Positions 36,401 to 48,771 of a DNA stretch of 64,000 bases are shown here, one piece after another. Where the stretch lies: positions 270,819,240 through 270,883,239 of the forward strand of contig OX352772.1 of the NCBI GenBank assembly GCA_947095535.1, given 5' to 3'. The DNA is from Poecilobothrus nobilitatus (lineage: Eukaryota > Arthropoda > Insecta > Diptera > Dolichopodidae). Below the pieces are notes generated by a model. That model saw only the letters and a program-made list of their open reading frames with translations, was not told the origin of the DNA and searched no databases. The stretch's first letter is position 1. The number at the start of each line of letters is the position of its first letter. Both the position numbers and the translations under genes were made by a program.

Positions 36401-36673
36401 TAAGCTGAATAGGGGATTGGCCTATTGCAACCGATCCTAGTGTTTGCTAGGAATATAAGTTATTTGTGGGCTATATTGAGTTATTGAATTATTAATTATT
36501 GACAACTTATTATATCTGTGAGTTATATTTTATAAAGTGAAAGTAGTCATGTATATTGGCTATTCTGATATGAGGATTATTTGAGATTATTGTATCTGTG
36601 AGTTATAGATATGAATTGAAAATTCGTTATAATATATATATGAAAATTACTTTGATATGAAAATTATGCTGAT
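33410..36673 (-). mobile_element. RTE-type LINE nested in TATACCC repeat
   Basis: Full-looking minus-strand insertion. The A-tail is the T-run 33410-33428. TATTTAATA occurs on both sides (33400-33408 and 36674-36682) as a 9-bp target duplication. The uninterrupted TATACCC copy at 60.5-61.5 kb has this site once. Length is about 3.26 kb, with a 5' leader (about 36400-36673) of no coding content. Same family as 13325-16203. Confidence 0.9.
33432..36398 (-). pseudogene. RTE-type LINE endonuclease/RT
   Basis: Minus strand, four frames in order. 36195-36398: endonuclease start with VGQWNVKTLREASRLAQLE. 35670-36179: endonuclease core with GESGVGILIEKT, DLVILMGDFNAQIGS and GGTLFPHKDIHKYTW. 34764-35645: end of endonuclease (QSDHELITADLRIRL), basic linker and RT start (LRLKSNKAAGDDALPSEIL). 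33432-34631: RT with EQADFRPGRSCLDQANTL, VFVDFKKAFDSI, AGVKQGCPLSPLLF, intact DLDYADDICFL and C-terminal RWKWIRHTLRK...WNPQGGSRARGRPRMTW. Frame breaks lie near 36190, 35655 and 34700. It is less decayed than the relative at 13.3 kb and keeps both catalytic motifs. Confidence 0.9.
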
Positions 36674-37218
36674 ATTTAATATAAGCTAAAATAATAAATG
36701 CTTTTACAACCTTTGTACAAAATTTCAGGTTTCTATGTTTATTAAATTCAAAGATATGCTGGTTCGGTCTTGGGAGTTGTGTGGGAGATATCCGAACAAC
36801 CATTCCAATTCATCTGAAATTTTAGGTAAATCAGGGATTCAGGAAACAACACCCTTGTACCAAATTTGAAGTTTCTCTCTTTATTAATTTCGAAGATATG
36901 CGTATTCGGTTTTGACAGTTGTATGGGAGGTACCCGAACCCATGGAGCGATTTTGTCCAGATTTTAACTTAGCCTTCCATTCGTAATTAGTAACCTACTA
37001 TATAAATTTTATCAAAATAGCTTTACTAGTTTTCGAGTTATCGTGCGGACGTGCGTACCGTCCTGAATACGGACGGACATCGCTAAATCAACTCAGGAGG
37101 TGATCCTGATTCAGAATATATAGACATGTCCATATTTAACTCACTTCCTAAAACATATTTGGTGGTTACAAAAACCATACCAAAGTTAATATACCCTATA
37201 CTGAATGTGTAGGGTATA

Positions 37219-38518
37219 ATAAAAATGGTTTTTGAAAATGTTCTTTTTTTTTTAAAGTAAAAAATTAAAAAGAAAGGTGTTATAATGAAGCAAAAATATA
37301 TCTACATATATATACATGGTTTTAATAATTTAGGAGTTTTGTTTTTTAATTTAACTTATTTTTTTATTCATTTTCAGAAAAATGTATGCATGTTAATGAA
37401 TGAAATTTGAAGTGTTTGGTAACGATATTAGTAGCTGTAAAATAATATTTGTGATTTGATTGAATAAAATTTTTTAAGGAAGTTAATAAAGTTGAATCAA
37501 ATAATATTAAATACAAAAGAAAATTAAAAATTGCAATAAATTTAGTTTGTGATATTGTTTTTAGTATATAAAATGTCATTATAGTTTTTAATTTTAAAAA
37601 CTTTTGAAGAATCTGTTTTCCTAATGTGGACAGTGTTGTTTTTTATCAATAGATACTTGCATTCGTCGGTAATTTTAATTTGGCGAACTTCGTAATAGAG
37701 TTTGGCTTGAGTAAAGTGTTCCCGAAAAAATATGTTGTGAAAAATATAAAAAGAAATTAGAAGTAAACAAAAAAAAAAACTTTTAAAATTAATAAAAAAA
37801 ATAAAAAGAAATTTTGACATTAATGAAGTGACCAGATATTTCAAATATAATTAAAATATCTGATGTGAAAGCATGTCCAGTGCTTCCTTTCTTGCTCATT
37901 AACTCAATTTTTACAGCATCTATTTTCAGTTCCAAAAGGTACAACTCGATTTGCATTGAAAATTATTTACCATATTTACATTTAATAGCTTTATACTTTT
38001 GAAAAATTTAAGGTTATGTTTAGAAGCTTTTAAAACAAAATTTTTAAAAAAATACCATATTAACTACTTTTATAAGGTGGAATTTTCTATACGCTCATAT
38101 GGTTATAATTAGTCAAACACGATAACCGATTTAAATTCTCTAACAAAAACATTCATGGATTTTCATTTCATGGCCTTAGTAGTAGTTAATTAGTTAGGTA
38201 TTGACCTAAGCACAAAGAGATAAACAACTAAATCTATGTATAAGCTGACTGACAGTATACCATACATGATACTTGTAACAATAATAAAAAAGGAAGAGAT
38301 TTTTCTTTTTGTTTCTTTTAGTTCAAACTAATGTATATAAATAAAAACATATTCTACTTACATATGTGTATGCAGTTTCTTTATGATTAGAATATAGTCT
38401 AAGGGTCTAAACTTTTAATCCTTAATGACAACTTAGTAGACTCCTCCGCCCTTTAACATTACTGCCCATTTTAGAGCCAACTATTTATAACTGAATGAAC
38501 TAAAATGAGACCATTGCT
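37219..38518. other. AT-rich sequence, no gene seen
   Basis: No coding signal, RNA gene or recognisable repeat boundary in this 1.3 kb. Confidence 0.5.
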
Positions 38519-39103
38519 TTATATTTCTACCATTTCTGAAGAGAATATAGGTCTGAACATTTTTCTTGAATGAGAAAATAACTGAGGATATAGGTCTGCA
38601 AATTTTTCTTGAACGGAAAACTGTTGGAGAACTGTTAAGCAATGTTTTTGAGCCAAAGTTTTTGACTGTTGTTCGGGTTGGATATCAAGAAGCACTAGAC
38701 GTAGTAACGTGATCTCCATAGTATGTATTATAGGTTTTCTCTGGTTAAAAGACATGTCGTTTTAAAATTTTTTGAGGCTTCTCCGTTCTACACCTTTTTC
38801 TAATGCATTCTACCAAACTCCAACTCCTTGCAGAAGTACAGGCCTTGCTATCGATGCATACTGGCAATGAACTACACGATTGTTTAAACACCATTTCTTA
38901 CCAAATAACTGTTATGCTAACCTTCTTCATCCTTTCTTAGATATTTGGTTTACAGTTAACTTTCTATCAAGAAAAACACCCAAGAGTTTTGCGCTTTTTC
39001 TGAAGTGATAAAGGCTTGAACGCACCGAGTTCTGTGTATCCTAGATCCACAAGATCTGTTGGTTTATTCGGAAACCGCGATGTATGTTTATATGATTTTT
39101 TAA
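38519..39103 (-). pseudogene. LOA/R1-like RT relic, downstream half
   Basis: Minus strand, mixed frames. Next to the MULE junction comes FPNKPTDLV (the NPxKTxLV motif after the RT active site), then a frameshifted GVFLDRKLT. Next are RVVHCQYASIARPVLLQG and GVWWNALEKG, and the last open frame is 38519-38755. These are thumb and connection motifs of LOA/R1/I-type LINEs. The upstream half continues on the other side of the MULE at 51669-51890, so one relic was split by the MULE. Confidence 0.75.
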
Positions 39104-39280
39104 GGCTCTGCGAACTAACACCAGAATGAACTAACACCAGAACTGAAAATGAACTAACGCCAGGAAAATTATTTTCTGGCGTTAGTTCATTGTATTCTGG
39201 CGTTAGTTAATTGCATTCTGGTGTTAGTTCATTGCATTCTGGCGTTAGTTCATTGCATTCTGTCTTTAGTTCCTTTTAAA
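39104..39280. repeat. MULE left terminus: TIR, hairpin and 21-bp subterminal repeats
   Basis: After the 60-bp TIR, the motif CTGGCGTTAGTTCATTGCATT recurs about five times (39176-39275) in the orientation opposite to the GAACTAACGCCAG in the TIR. The end can therefore fold on itself around AATTATT at 39166-39172. Such motif clusters usually bind transposase. Confidence 0.85.
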
Positions 39281-39439
39281 TTTAACATAATTTTGAACTA
39301 TTAACACCAAATAAATGCATCAATAAATTGTGTTAATAGCTTTATTGTTTTCTCGTATTTATAAAAAAATAAGGCTATAAACTACTAACTGTTTTTTTGG
39401 ACCGTATGATTTATGTTTACTTCAAGAATATTCTTATTA

Positions 39440-39969
39440 TACCCGTATGAACTATGTTCAAGAGTATAATAAGTTTGCCATTACGTTTGTGACACCTTAA
39501 AGGAGTCGAGCTAAATATAGTGTCAAAGGTATGGATCGACTTAGAATCGAATTCTGAATCGACTAAGCCATGTACGTCCGTCCGTCCGTCCGCACGATAA
39601 CTCAAAAAATAAAGGAACTAGGAAGCTACAAAATTTGTACGTCACTTTTGCAAAATTGTTAGTTTTGCTATTTAAATTCAGCTTTTTCGGCCCCCGCGTT
39701 CGAGTAGCTGCCAAACTTCTTTCTTTATATGGAAATAACTCTGCATATATTGAATCTGTAAGCGTCTGCAATCTTGCAAATGAAGATCAAGTTTTATGTC
39801 AACGACTTCTGTAAAACTTGGTTGTCCTGGTGCAATAGATTTTGGTAGCTCTCATACAACTCCACAATCTACATAAATATATCTCTATAGTTATGACGTC
39901 GGTACTAAAACATCTGAAATTTTAGTTTAAAAGATGATCAAATCAAGATATATTACGTTCATACGGGTA
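39440..39969. mobile_element. 530-bp repeat with TACCCGTATGAAC inverted ends
   Basis: TACCCGTATGAAC (39440-39452) and its exact reverse complement GTTCATACGGGTA (39957-39969) bound a 530-bp segment. Inside, CGTCCGTCCGTCCGCACG followed by ATAACTCAAAAAATAAAGG mirrors, in inverse orientation, the GAGTTATCG-(GGAC)n block of the TATACCC repeats. It is therefore a related family lying on the minus strand. No coding capacity. Confidence 0.7.
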
Positions 39970-40187
39970 TCCCAGAGTTGACATAGTCTACTATACTGCA
40001 CTCTTCCTCGTTTTTTTGAATACATTAATGTTTTTGTTCCAAGTTTTAGGGTAATTAATCTCATTCAGTGATTAGAGTTTGAAATTAAAACAATAAATTT
40101 GTTGATTTTAAGCGAAAATAGTAAAGGGAAAATTTATAGTGAGTATTTTTTAAATAACACATAAAAAAAATATTAAAATTAATTTAA

Positions 40188-42846
40188 TCTAATATATAAA
40201 GCAGAAATTCTGTTTGTTTGTGCCCTTTTCACGTAAAACCCACCAGTCCGATTACCACCAAATTTTGCAGGAACATTTTTATGACCCCGGAAAGTGTTAT
40301 AGGCTATATGGTGTTTTGGTTCATTAACCCATTGCGGCCCGAGAGCCATTTAAAGCTTTTTCGTTTTTTTGGTTGTCCTTTAGGCTTGATCGATTGAGAT
40401 GAAAATTTGTACAAATGTTCTTCTTAGCTTTGGACGGGCGCCGATTTGGATACAATATGTTACCCGGATTCGGCCCGGCGGGCTTCCAAAAAAATTTTTG
40501 TTTCCGATTTATGTCAAATTTTGTATGGTGGTTTTATGGTCCGAAAAAAAGCCTGTGACAAATTTTTATGAAGTTCCGTTAACCCGTTTGGACAGGAGAG
40601 CTGAACGAAGTTCATTAAATTTTTCTGTTGTCGTGCTTAAACGGTTTAACCAATTGAGTTGAAAATTTACAATAGTGTAGCTCTTTACCACATGAGCTCA
40701 CTGAGTTGATTTGGTTACGATCCATTAACCCGTTTCGGCACCAGGGGCCAGTGAAGTTTTGGAATTTACTTATTTGTCGCACTTAAACAGTTTGACCAAT
40801 TGAGCTAAAAATTTATCAAAGTGTAGCTCTTTACCACAGAAGCTCACTGAGTTGATTTGGTTACGATTCATTAACCCGTTTCGGCACCATAGCTCAATGG
40901 AGTTTTTCAATTTCTTTGTTGTCGCGCTTAAACGGTTTTACCAATTGAGTTGAAAATTTACAAAAGTGTAGCTCATTACCACAGGAGCTCACTGAGGTGA
41001 TTTGGTTACGATCAATTAACCCGTTTCGGCACCAGAGCTCAGTGAAATTTTTTAACTTCTTTGTTGTCGCACTTAAACGGTTTTACCAATTGAGTTCAAA
41101 ATTTACAAAAGTGTAGCTCTTTACCACAGGAGCTCACTGAGGTAATTTGGTTACGGTTCATCAACCCGTTTCGGCACCAGGGCTTAATGAAATTATTAAT
41201 TTCTTTGTTGTCGCACTTAAACGGTTTTACCAATTGAGTTGAACATTTACAAAAGTGTAGGTCTTTATAACAAAAGCTTTCTGAGTTGATTTGGTTATGA
41301 TACATGAATCCATCAGGCTTCAAGCCATGAAGTGTCTCATTTTTTGTTGTTGTGCTTAAACGATTTGACCAATTGAAAATTTGCACAAGTATTGCACTTT
41401 GGCACACAAACTCATTCAATAAATTTTGTTGTGATACGCTAACACATTTCGGCACGATAGACCGTCAAAAACAATTGTAATTTGTGTCTAATTTGGCAGG
41501 AAATTTATGGCTCTAAATAAAGTCTGTAACAAAATGTTTGTTAACATTTGTTAACCCATTTCCGCAAGAGCACCTATTAAAAGTATTCTGCCTAAATTTT
41601 TGTATTATTATTATTATTAAAAAGATATTTCCAACACTCTTTACTTTTATCTATACTGTTTTTAATACTCCATAAAAACCTTTCAATGCAAATTTCTAAT
41701 ATAGAATAGTAATTAATTAAATAATTAATTAATAGTAACAGTAATTAAATAAACCTTATTAAGTATCTTAAGAATACTGTGTTTAAGTCTTAACAACATA
41801 ACATTTTGTCCGTTGTTAAAAAGCAGAAACAATCTCCTACATTAGACAATCATCATGTCATTATTCGGAAATTCATTACTTCCACGTGGTCTACCTATAT
41901 AAGAAGCATGTGTATAACATATTTCCCATAAAATATCATTGAAATATGAACATATAGTATGTATAATATCCGTATATTTAAAAATACTATAAACATAATC
42001 AATTAAATTAGAAAACATATTCACATTTCTGTACAGTATTTAATCAAAAATGAGTACATACACATTTAAAGAACTGAAAACCTTACATTCTTATCCATAC
42101 ACAATTTTTACACATATTTTTAGCCAATCAATTTGAAAACATAATTAGAAAAAGTAAATGTAAAAAAATTCTGGTAGATTTATAAAGGTAAAACACAATC
42201 ATGCAGTTTTTATATTAAAAAAATATTTGTTAAACAGAACCTGAGTTGTATGCATTTAAAAAGAAGTTTTTTCAAAATTTGAAGAGCTGTCGGTGCTGTA
42301 GAATCACTAACGGTAAGGGTACATAAAAAAGTTGTTCTACAACATTACTCTATTAAGAGATCTTGCATAGTTAATATTTCATTGCTCTTTATTAAACAGT
42401 ATATAAGTTTTGTAAACAGACGGATTGACAGAGCGAACGTAATAGCAAATTTTTCCAAATATGCTTAAAAGGATAATTCACAAAAACATGAAGTGACATT
42501 ACTTACAAAAAAAAATTGATTACATTATGGCCTTTTATAATTTAAATACGATTTATGTTTCGGTATTAAAGAATATATTGTGGAAATTCACTTCGCCGTA
42601 ATTGTGTACTCAATAGATTATTGATTCCTTTAAAGATTTTTGTAGACGAATTGTCTTTAATTTTAATAAGTTTATTCAATTTAACTAAATGTAATAAAAA
42701 ATAGAACATTAACTACCAGCATCTGGAAATGCATAGTAATACGTGAACTATATTAATTAAATTATATTAACGCAGAAACGAAAGTTAATAATATTTATTT
42801 CATAAAGACGATAAAATACTCCGAGCAACGTCGGATACTCTGCTAG
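40188..42846 (+). mobile_element. Non-autonomous Helitron
   Basis: Starts TCTAATATATAAAGCAG and ends with a short hairpin (CCGA-GCAACG-TCGG, 42821-42834), 8 bases, then CTAG (42843-42846). The host bases are A on the left and T on the right. This matches the Helitron rule: 5' TC, 3' hairpin plus CTRR, insertion between A and T, no duplication. No Rep/helicase gene is present in 2.66 kb. A 145-bp tandem array fills 40636-41455. Confidence 0.75.
40636..41455 (+). repeat. ~145-bp tandem array inside the Helitron, six units
   Basis: Units begin CTTAAACGGTTTTACCAATT near 40636, 40782, 40927, 41073, 41217 and 41357. Each contains TTAACCCGTTTCGGCAC. Spacing is 140-146 bp; the last unit is the most diverged. 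Confidence 0.85.
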
Positions 42847-43312
42847 TAATTATATAATGTTATAACTAAAACTGAATATTAAACAAAAATAATTTAATAG
42901 CACTATTACAATTTGAATATATTAAAGTAAAAAGATACACAAATGAATTATTATATATTATTTCTGAAAAGCAAATATATAAAAAAAAAATATATTTATA
43001 AAAATCACATTGTTTTTATTTATTATAACAAAAACTGTGTAAGCAAATTAAGGGTACAGTTAATTACTTATACTCCTCCAAGCGGTGTACCCGGGCAACG
43101 TTACCTGCCATCCTCAAACTAGATGTTGTTTTATAGGTGTACACTCAAGCCAAGGTGTGAAAGTAAACCGTGTCGAGGGCTGAATGGTACCAAGTGTATA
43201 AAAATGGTATTGCTAACGGTCTCCTTGGGGCACCAGGCGCCACCCCATTGTAAGTAGCCTTCCATATGTACGAGAGCTCTGCATATGTCGACCATCCGTT
43301 CTCGCCAAACTC

Positions 43313-44480
43313 GTGGGAACAAAAATGAAAAAAATAATTAAAAAACAAACAAACATCAACTCATCTTCTGAAGATGAGTTACTTGTCTCCAGTCAGAAGA
43401 CTATTATCGGTACCAGCCAGAGTACCCCTTCAGCAGCGAAGCCAGGACTCAGCCAAGGTTCTGCAGAAGCTTTAGTGCCTGTTGGTGGAGGAAGCACCTG
43501 TCATAGTGCTCCAAAGCCATCAGGTTCAAATAGTAGTGAAAATACTAGTCATAGTATTTCCACCACTAAAAAGAAGTCTAGTAGAAGCTCTGGATCGGCT
43601 TTGAAGAAACAGTACCAGAAAGCTAAATTTATATTGGGCAAGATAGCTCAGAACGAAGCCAAAGGTATTGTTAATGAAAGGGATCCAGAAAACAAGAAGA
43701 AATATAGCGAGATTGTGCGACTGTATGAATCGCACAATTCCGAAAAAGATTCATCTAAAAGGAATAGGTCACAGGATGGGACCAGTCCTGGCGCAGAAAG
43801 AACTAAGGTGCCTAGGATGAATCTACATAGCAGTTCGAAAACTGTAGCATATAAAAATTACAATGATATTGTAAAAGACAGTTTATGTGTTGCAGTTGTC
43901 AACGAGAGAGCCAGTGACAGGAAAGTTTCCAATGATCTGTGGATCAAGCTTGAGGCGAAACTTTCCGAGATTGTCAATGAGTTCTTTCTAGGAGGTGAAG
44001 GAGGACAACTCCCTTGCTTTGATACATCCGACGTAGTCAGGGGCTACAGGGTCATCAGATAAGAGGATCAGTTCTCCTTGGATTTCTTTAGTAAAAGCAT
44101 TTCTAAGATTGGCAATGCTTGGGAGGAAGCCAAAATTGGAATAATCCCGGCTAAAGAAATCCCTAGGAGACCTAGAGCCCGTATCTAGTTGCCTAGGAGG
44201 GAAATAAAGAGATATAGAGCGGGGAAAAGCTTCTCGAGTTTCTCCGCTTGCATAACCCGACGGTTCCAATGGGGAACTGGTCGGTGATAACGAAGGAGAA
44301 ATCGTCAAAACGTTCTCCTTCTTATCAGTGAGGAAAGTCTGGGTCCTCTGGAGAAGCTGGAAAACAAGCTGAGGCTTGGTAAACGGCATACCAAACTAAA
44401 AATATTCAAGCCAGGGAGTCCAGACATAGACGAACTGGACGAAGCAAGCGGGCTGCTAGGAGACTTAGCAATAGACAAGG
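43313..44480 (+). pseudogene. LOA-type LINE ORF1
   Basis: Open from 43313 to 44060: a Ser/Lys-rich N-terminus (STTKKKSSRSSGSALKKQY) followed by KYSEIVRLYESHNSEKD and VSNDLWIKLEAKLSEIV. A stop at 44060-44062 and frame changes follow. Beyond them the same kind of protein continues (WEEAKIGIIPAKEIPRRPRA, about 44130-44180, then LENKLRLGKRHTKLKIF). ORF1 proteins of LOA elements bind the element RNA; this copy is truncated. Confidence 0.7.
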
Positions 44481-44507
44481 AGTCTACAGCAGCTCGTTGT
44501 GAAGTAA

Positions 44508-47500
44508 GTGATGCGCGTGGTGCAGATTAACCCAAGGCACTCGAAGTGCGCCTCGGATAATCTGCTAGTTCTACTAGGTGAGGAGGACTTAGATATAGCC
44601 CTCATTCAAGAGCTTTGGGTTAACGTCTCTAAGATCAGAGGGTTAAACACCTGTGATTATAATCTATACTACAAGAATGTAGATTTGGAAATAGGTAAGC
44701 CAAGAACTTGTATTCTAGTTAAAAAAACATAAAAGTGCACATCTCTGTTCTAATTTTAGTTATGAAGATTTGACAGTTGTCAAACTGGAGATGCGGAACA
44801 ATGTGAGTGTTTATATAAGTTCCGTGTACATGCCACATGACGAATCTGCTCCAGCAGTTGGTAGTTGCCACAAGTGGCAAATTGATCGCAGGCTGTGATG
44901 CTAATGCACGGCATACCCTATGGGGTAGGTCGGAAACGAATGAACGAGGTAAGTCATTATTTGATTTTATTTTAAATAGCAACCTAAATATATGCAATAG
45001 GAGCAGTAACCCCACTTTCATATTTCCAAGCTGGGATAGTTTTACAGGCTGGGCAGATGTGTTAGATATTACATGTATTAGTAATGACGAAGCCCTAAAT
45101 ATAGAGAAATGGCGAGTATCCGAGAAAAGGTCTTTTCGGACCACAATTGGATTCTCTTCAATATAAATATTAAGCCTGAAAATCCCAAACCCTAGAGAAA
45201 ACCCAGGGCTACGGACTGGAGCAAATTCAGAAAAGTAGCTAGAAAAAACTTTTGGTAATAGATATCGCAACTGAAAACGAGTTAGAAAAGAGAACTGACA
45301 TGTTTACAAGGGCCATGGAGGTGTCATTCAAAGTGACATGTCCTATAAAGCGTAGGAAAAAGACATACCCGGTCTGGTGGAATGAGAACTTAAGTTACTT
45401 AAGAAAGGAGACTAGGGACGCCTACAATATCTCCTACAGGCAGAATAAATGGCAACTCTTTAAGGACCAACTTAGGGAATATAAGAGAGCAATCCGACTG
45501 GCTAAAAACCAATCATGGAAGGATTATTGTGAATCAATTGAAAGTACTAGAGACTCAGCCAGACTTAGCAGAGTTTTATCTAGAGAACACTCCAATCCTT
45601 CCTTCCTGAGAACTACGGAAGGGAATTGGACTGATTCAGCCAAGGAAACCCTAGATCTTGTAGTGTCTACCCATTTTCCAGGCTGCATTGAGGACGCTTA
45701 TGTGATTAACCAAGCGGTTGACACTAGAGTCCGAAGTGGCCCTGACGAATGGGTTAACTCAGTTATAACGGAGGAAAAGGTTGCCTGGGCAATTGATAAC
45801 TTCGCTCCATACAAAGCCGCAGGTTTAGACGGTATTTTTCCAAAAATGCTGCAAGAAATGAAGGGGCTTGTAGTTCCATTAATTACTAAGCTGTTCAGAA
45901 ACAGCCTCACTTTTGGTCATATTCCCCTACAATGGAGGCGGGTGAATGTGATCTTTATACCAAAAGCTGATAAAAGGAGGCACGAAACCGCTAAAGATTT
46001 TAGACCGGTCAGTCTATCATCCTTTTTATTGAAAACTCTTAAAAGAACACTCGAGTTAGAGCTTAGAAGATTACTTGAGAGTACTCTGCTATGTAAGCAC
46101 CAACATGCCTATTGTAAGGGCAAGTCTTTAAGTCTTATTGTAAGGCAACAAAGACTGCACTGAGTAAACTAGAGCGGGACGTGGAACAATCGATTCAGCA
46201 TAAGGAATATACATTAGCTACCTTTTTAAACATAGAAGGAGCCTTCAATAATGTACATGCAGAGGCCATACAGAATTCACTGGACTAGGGGCAGAAATTG
46301 TCCTTAGGCAGTGGATTGTTAATATGTTGCAATCAAGAGAGATCCAATCATAACTTGGTAACCATAAAATTACTAGAAGAGTAAGTAGAGGCACACCCCA
46401 AGGCTGGGTATTATCATCACTACTGTGGCTTCTAATAATGATTGGAATACTGAAAGAACTTCAAGATGAGAGAATCAAAGCCATTGCATACGCAGATGAT
46501 CTAGCAGTATTAGTGTCTGGAAAGTTTCTTGACATAATTAGTGTAATTATGGAAAGAGCTTTAAAAAGGGTTAGTAGATGGGCCAATGGATGTGGCCTCT
46601 GCGTCAATCCGGACAAAACTGAGCTAATGCTCACAAACAGAACAAAGATACCGGAATTCACCAAGCCTACACTGGATGGTGTATATATGAATTTAACCCC
46701 CAATATCAAATACTAAGGAGTGGTACTTGATACGAAACTGAAGTGGAGACTTAATAGTGAAGAAAGAGCCAAAAAGGCCTGTGTAGCCCTGTATTCTTGT
46801 AGGAAAATGTTAGGTAAAAAATGGGGATTAAAGCCAAGAATGACTTTATGGATGTACACGGCTATAGTACGGGACTCAGGGAAAATGGACACTGACGCAC
46901 AAAACCTGATGGACATAGCAGTATTCTAAGCTCGACAGCTTGGGATCTGCCAGATTCCACAGACTACACTATTCCAAGTTTGGAAATTGTCAAGAATTTC
47001 AAAGTAAAGATTCCATCGAGAATGGAGACAAGGAAACCCTTTGGGTGAAGTAGATATCACACTCTTGGACACTGATGGATCAAAAATGGACGGCGGTGTC
47101 GGTGCTGGTGTCTATTCAGAAAAACTCAAAATAGAACATGCTTTCAGACTTCCCAATAAATCCAGTGTATTTCAAGCTGAAATGCTAGGAATCTGGAAAG
47201 CATGCCAAATACTTAGGATCAATACTTCTCTGGGGGGAAGCATTGCCATTGTCACTGATACCCAAGCAGCAATTGCGGCTCTTAACTCTGCGATGATAAC
47301 ATCCAAGCTTGTCAAAAAATGCTCTGACGAGCTTAAGAATATAAGCTATCAATACAATGTTACATTACTGTGGGTTCCGGGACATAGGAATATCACAGGA
47401 AATGAACATGCTGATGAATTAGCAAGGAGGGGTTCCAATCTGAATGTTTCACTGGAAGAACAGGTGGATCCACCACTAAACAGCGTTAAAAGAGATATCT

Positions 47501-47895
47501 TTCTACACTTTTTATCCCTAGCGAAAAGAAGGTAGAAAGAATTAACCTCATGCCATACGACCAAGACAATATGGCCGACGTACGACAACAAAAGAACGGA
47601 CAACCTGTTCAAGCTATCTCGGCGGGACATAGCCAGAACAATAGGTGTGTTCACGGGACACTAGCCAATTGGCGAACATGCGGCCAGATTAGGTATTCCA
47701 TTCAACACATCATGCCGCAGTTGTGGTGAACAGAATGAGAAAAAAACCATTATACACTTCACGTGTAAATGCCCAGCGCTGGCCAGGGCCAGAAGAGCAG
47801 CTCTGGGTAGCCATGAATTTAACGATCTTAGCGATCTAGCGTCTAAGCAACCTGCAGAAATGGTAAGGTTCCTGAATGCCGCGAAATGGATCTGA
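44508..47895 (+). pseudogene. LOA-type LINE ORF2: endonuclease, RT, RNase H
   Basis: Endonuclease 44511-45166: RVVQINPRHSKCASDNLL, ALIQELWVN, LIAGCDANARHTLWG and SDEKRS-like end. RT 45252-46163: DNFAPYKAAGLDGIFPKML, HIPLQWRRVNVIFIPK and DFRPVSLSSFLLK. Then a broken palm, and 46438-46714 with the active site AYADDLAVLV. Thumb 46720-46929. RNase H 47041-47532: TDGSKMDGGVGAGVYS, FQAEMLGIWKA, IVTDTQAAIAAL, GHRNITGNEHADELARRG. The end near 47710 is a CRSCGEQNE...IHFTCKC knuckle, and the frame closes about 47895. At least five breaks; catalytic residues remain recognisable. Confidence 0.85.
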
Positions 47896-48771
47896 AATTA
47901 AATCCGTTATAGCCTAAACATAAGCCTTGTGGTCACGGAAGTGGTAGCAAAACGGTGCTAACGCGCTAATTGTGGTCTTGTCATGGTTGACAGGACCAGC
48001 CACTTAAACCAACCAACCAACCAAGCAAGATAAACTTTTACCATAGTGAAAATATTGTGAGAAAACCAATTAATTTTCACAACCATAACCATGATAATAA
48101 TGAAGAAATTCTATATAACGAATTAAAAGTGTTAAATGCTACAAAATCAGAGTGCAAGAAATCATCTGTAATTCTTAGTAAGCCAAATGCATTAAGTAGC
48201 AATCGTTCAACTTTTACTTCAATATGCTGTGGATAGGTGTAAAAAATTTGGCTAATTTTTTTTACCTAATTTGTATTTGCATTTAACGCCAATATTTCTA
48301 ATATTTTTTTATATTAGAAATCAGGAATCAACAAAAAACTTGAATTTTAATAAAATGCGGCGGGGACTACAAAAAATCGCAAAATCTACATCTATATACG
48401 ATTTAAAATGCCAGAAGATATATTGAAAGCATTTGCTACTCCAAATATCATGAAAGAGTTTGGAATGAGTAAGCATGAGCCAAAACCATTTTTCCAAAGA
48501 TGTGTTTTAGAAGAAAATTTTTCATATTGTATTTTTGGTTCAACCTAATGTTGGTTGAACCAAACCTAATGTTGGAACACTCAGACCCAGACCTAATGTT
48601 GGAACACATTGAGACAAATGAAAGGAAATTGCTCATAGATGCAACATTTAAAGTAGTTTAGTTGTTTAGTTGTTTTTTTCATATAGTGCATATCGAATTT
48701 TGCCAACAGGTAAGATAATATACAAAAAAAAAAATAGTAATAAAGTTAACAATTTTATAAACTCTGTGAGA

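Larger units (their letters stand above)
33301..37218 (+). mobile_element. TATACCC-ended interspersed repeat, copy 3 (split)
   Basis: The left piece 33301-33409 (ACAAGTAATTGTAACAG..., TATACCCTACACCT) and the right piece 36683-37218 align end to end with the intact copy at 60544-61457. The right piece ends CGGACGGACATCGCTAAATC, then ATACCCTATACTGAATGTGTAGGGTATA. The interruption is the RTE-type LINE at 33410-36673. Confidence 0.85.
43060..48028 (+). mobile_element. LOA/I-type LINE with RNase H, inside MULE
   Basis: Plus-strand element with ORF1, endonuclease, RT, RNase H and a terminal Cys/His knuckle. It ends in an (AACC)n tract (48004-48023). The RNase H and end structure fit the LOA/I group of fly and mosquito LINEs. 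It separates the FLYWCH-like start of the MULE transposase (just left of 43060) from its continuation at 48031. The exact left end and a target duplication could not be fixed by eye. Confidence 0.85.

Noticed and set aside
39164..39280. Possible CRISPR-like array of GGCGTTAGTTCATT repeats
   Set aside because: Units are contiguous with no spacers, lie in a transposon terminus, and recur inverted at the other end. The window is eukaryotic.
43060..48035. Target-site duplication of the LOA-type LINE
   Set aside because: AAGCAA occurs near both sides, but the left end of the LINE cannot be fixed, so the match may be chance.
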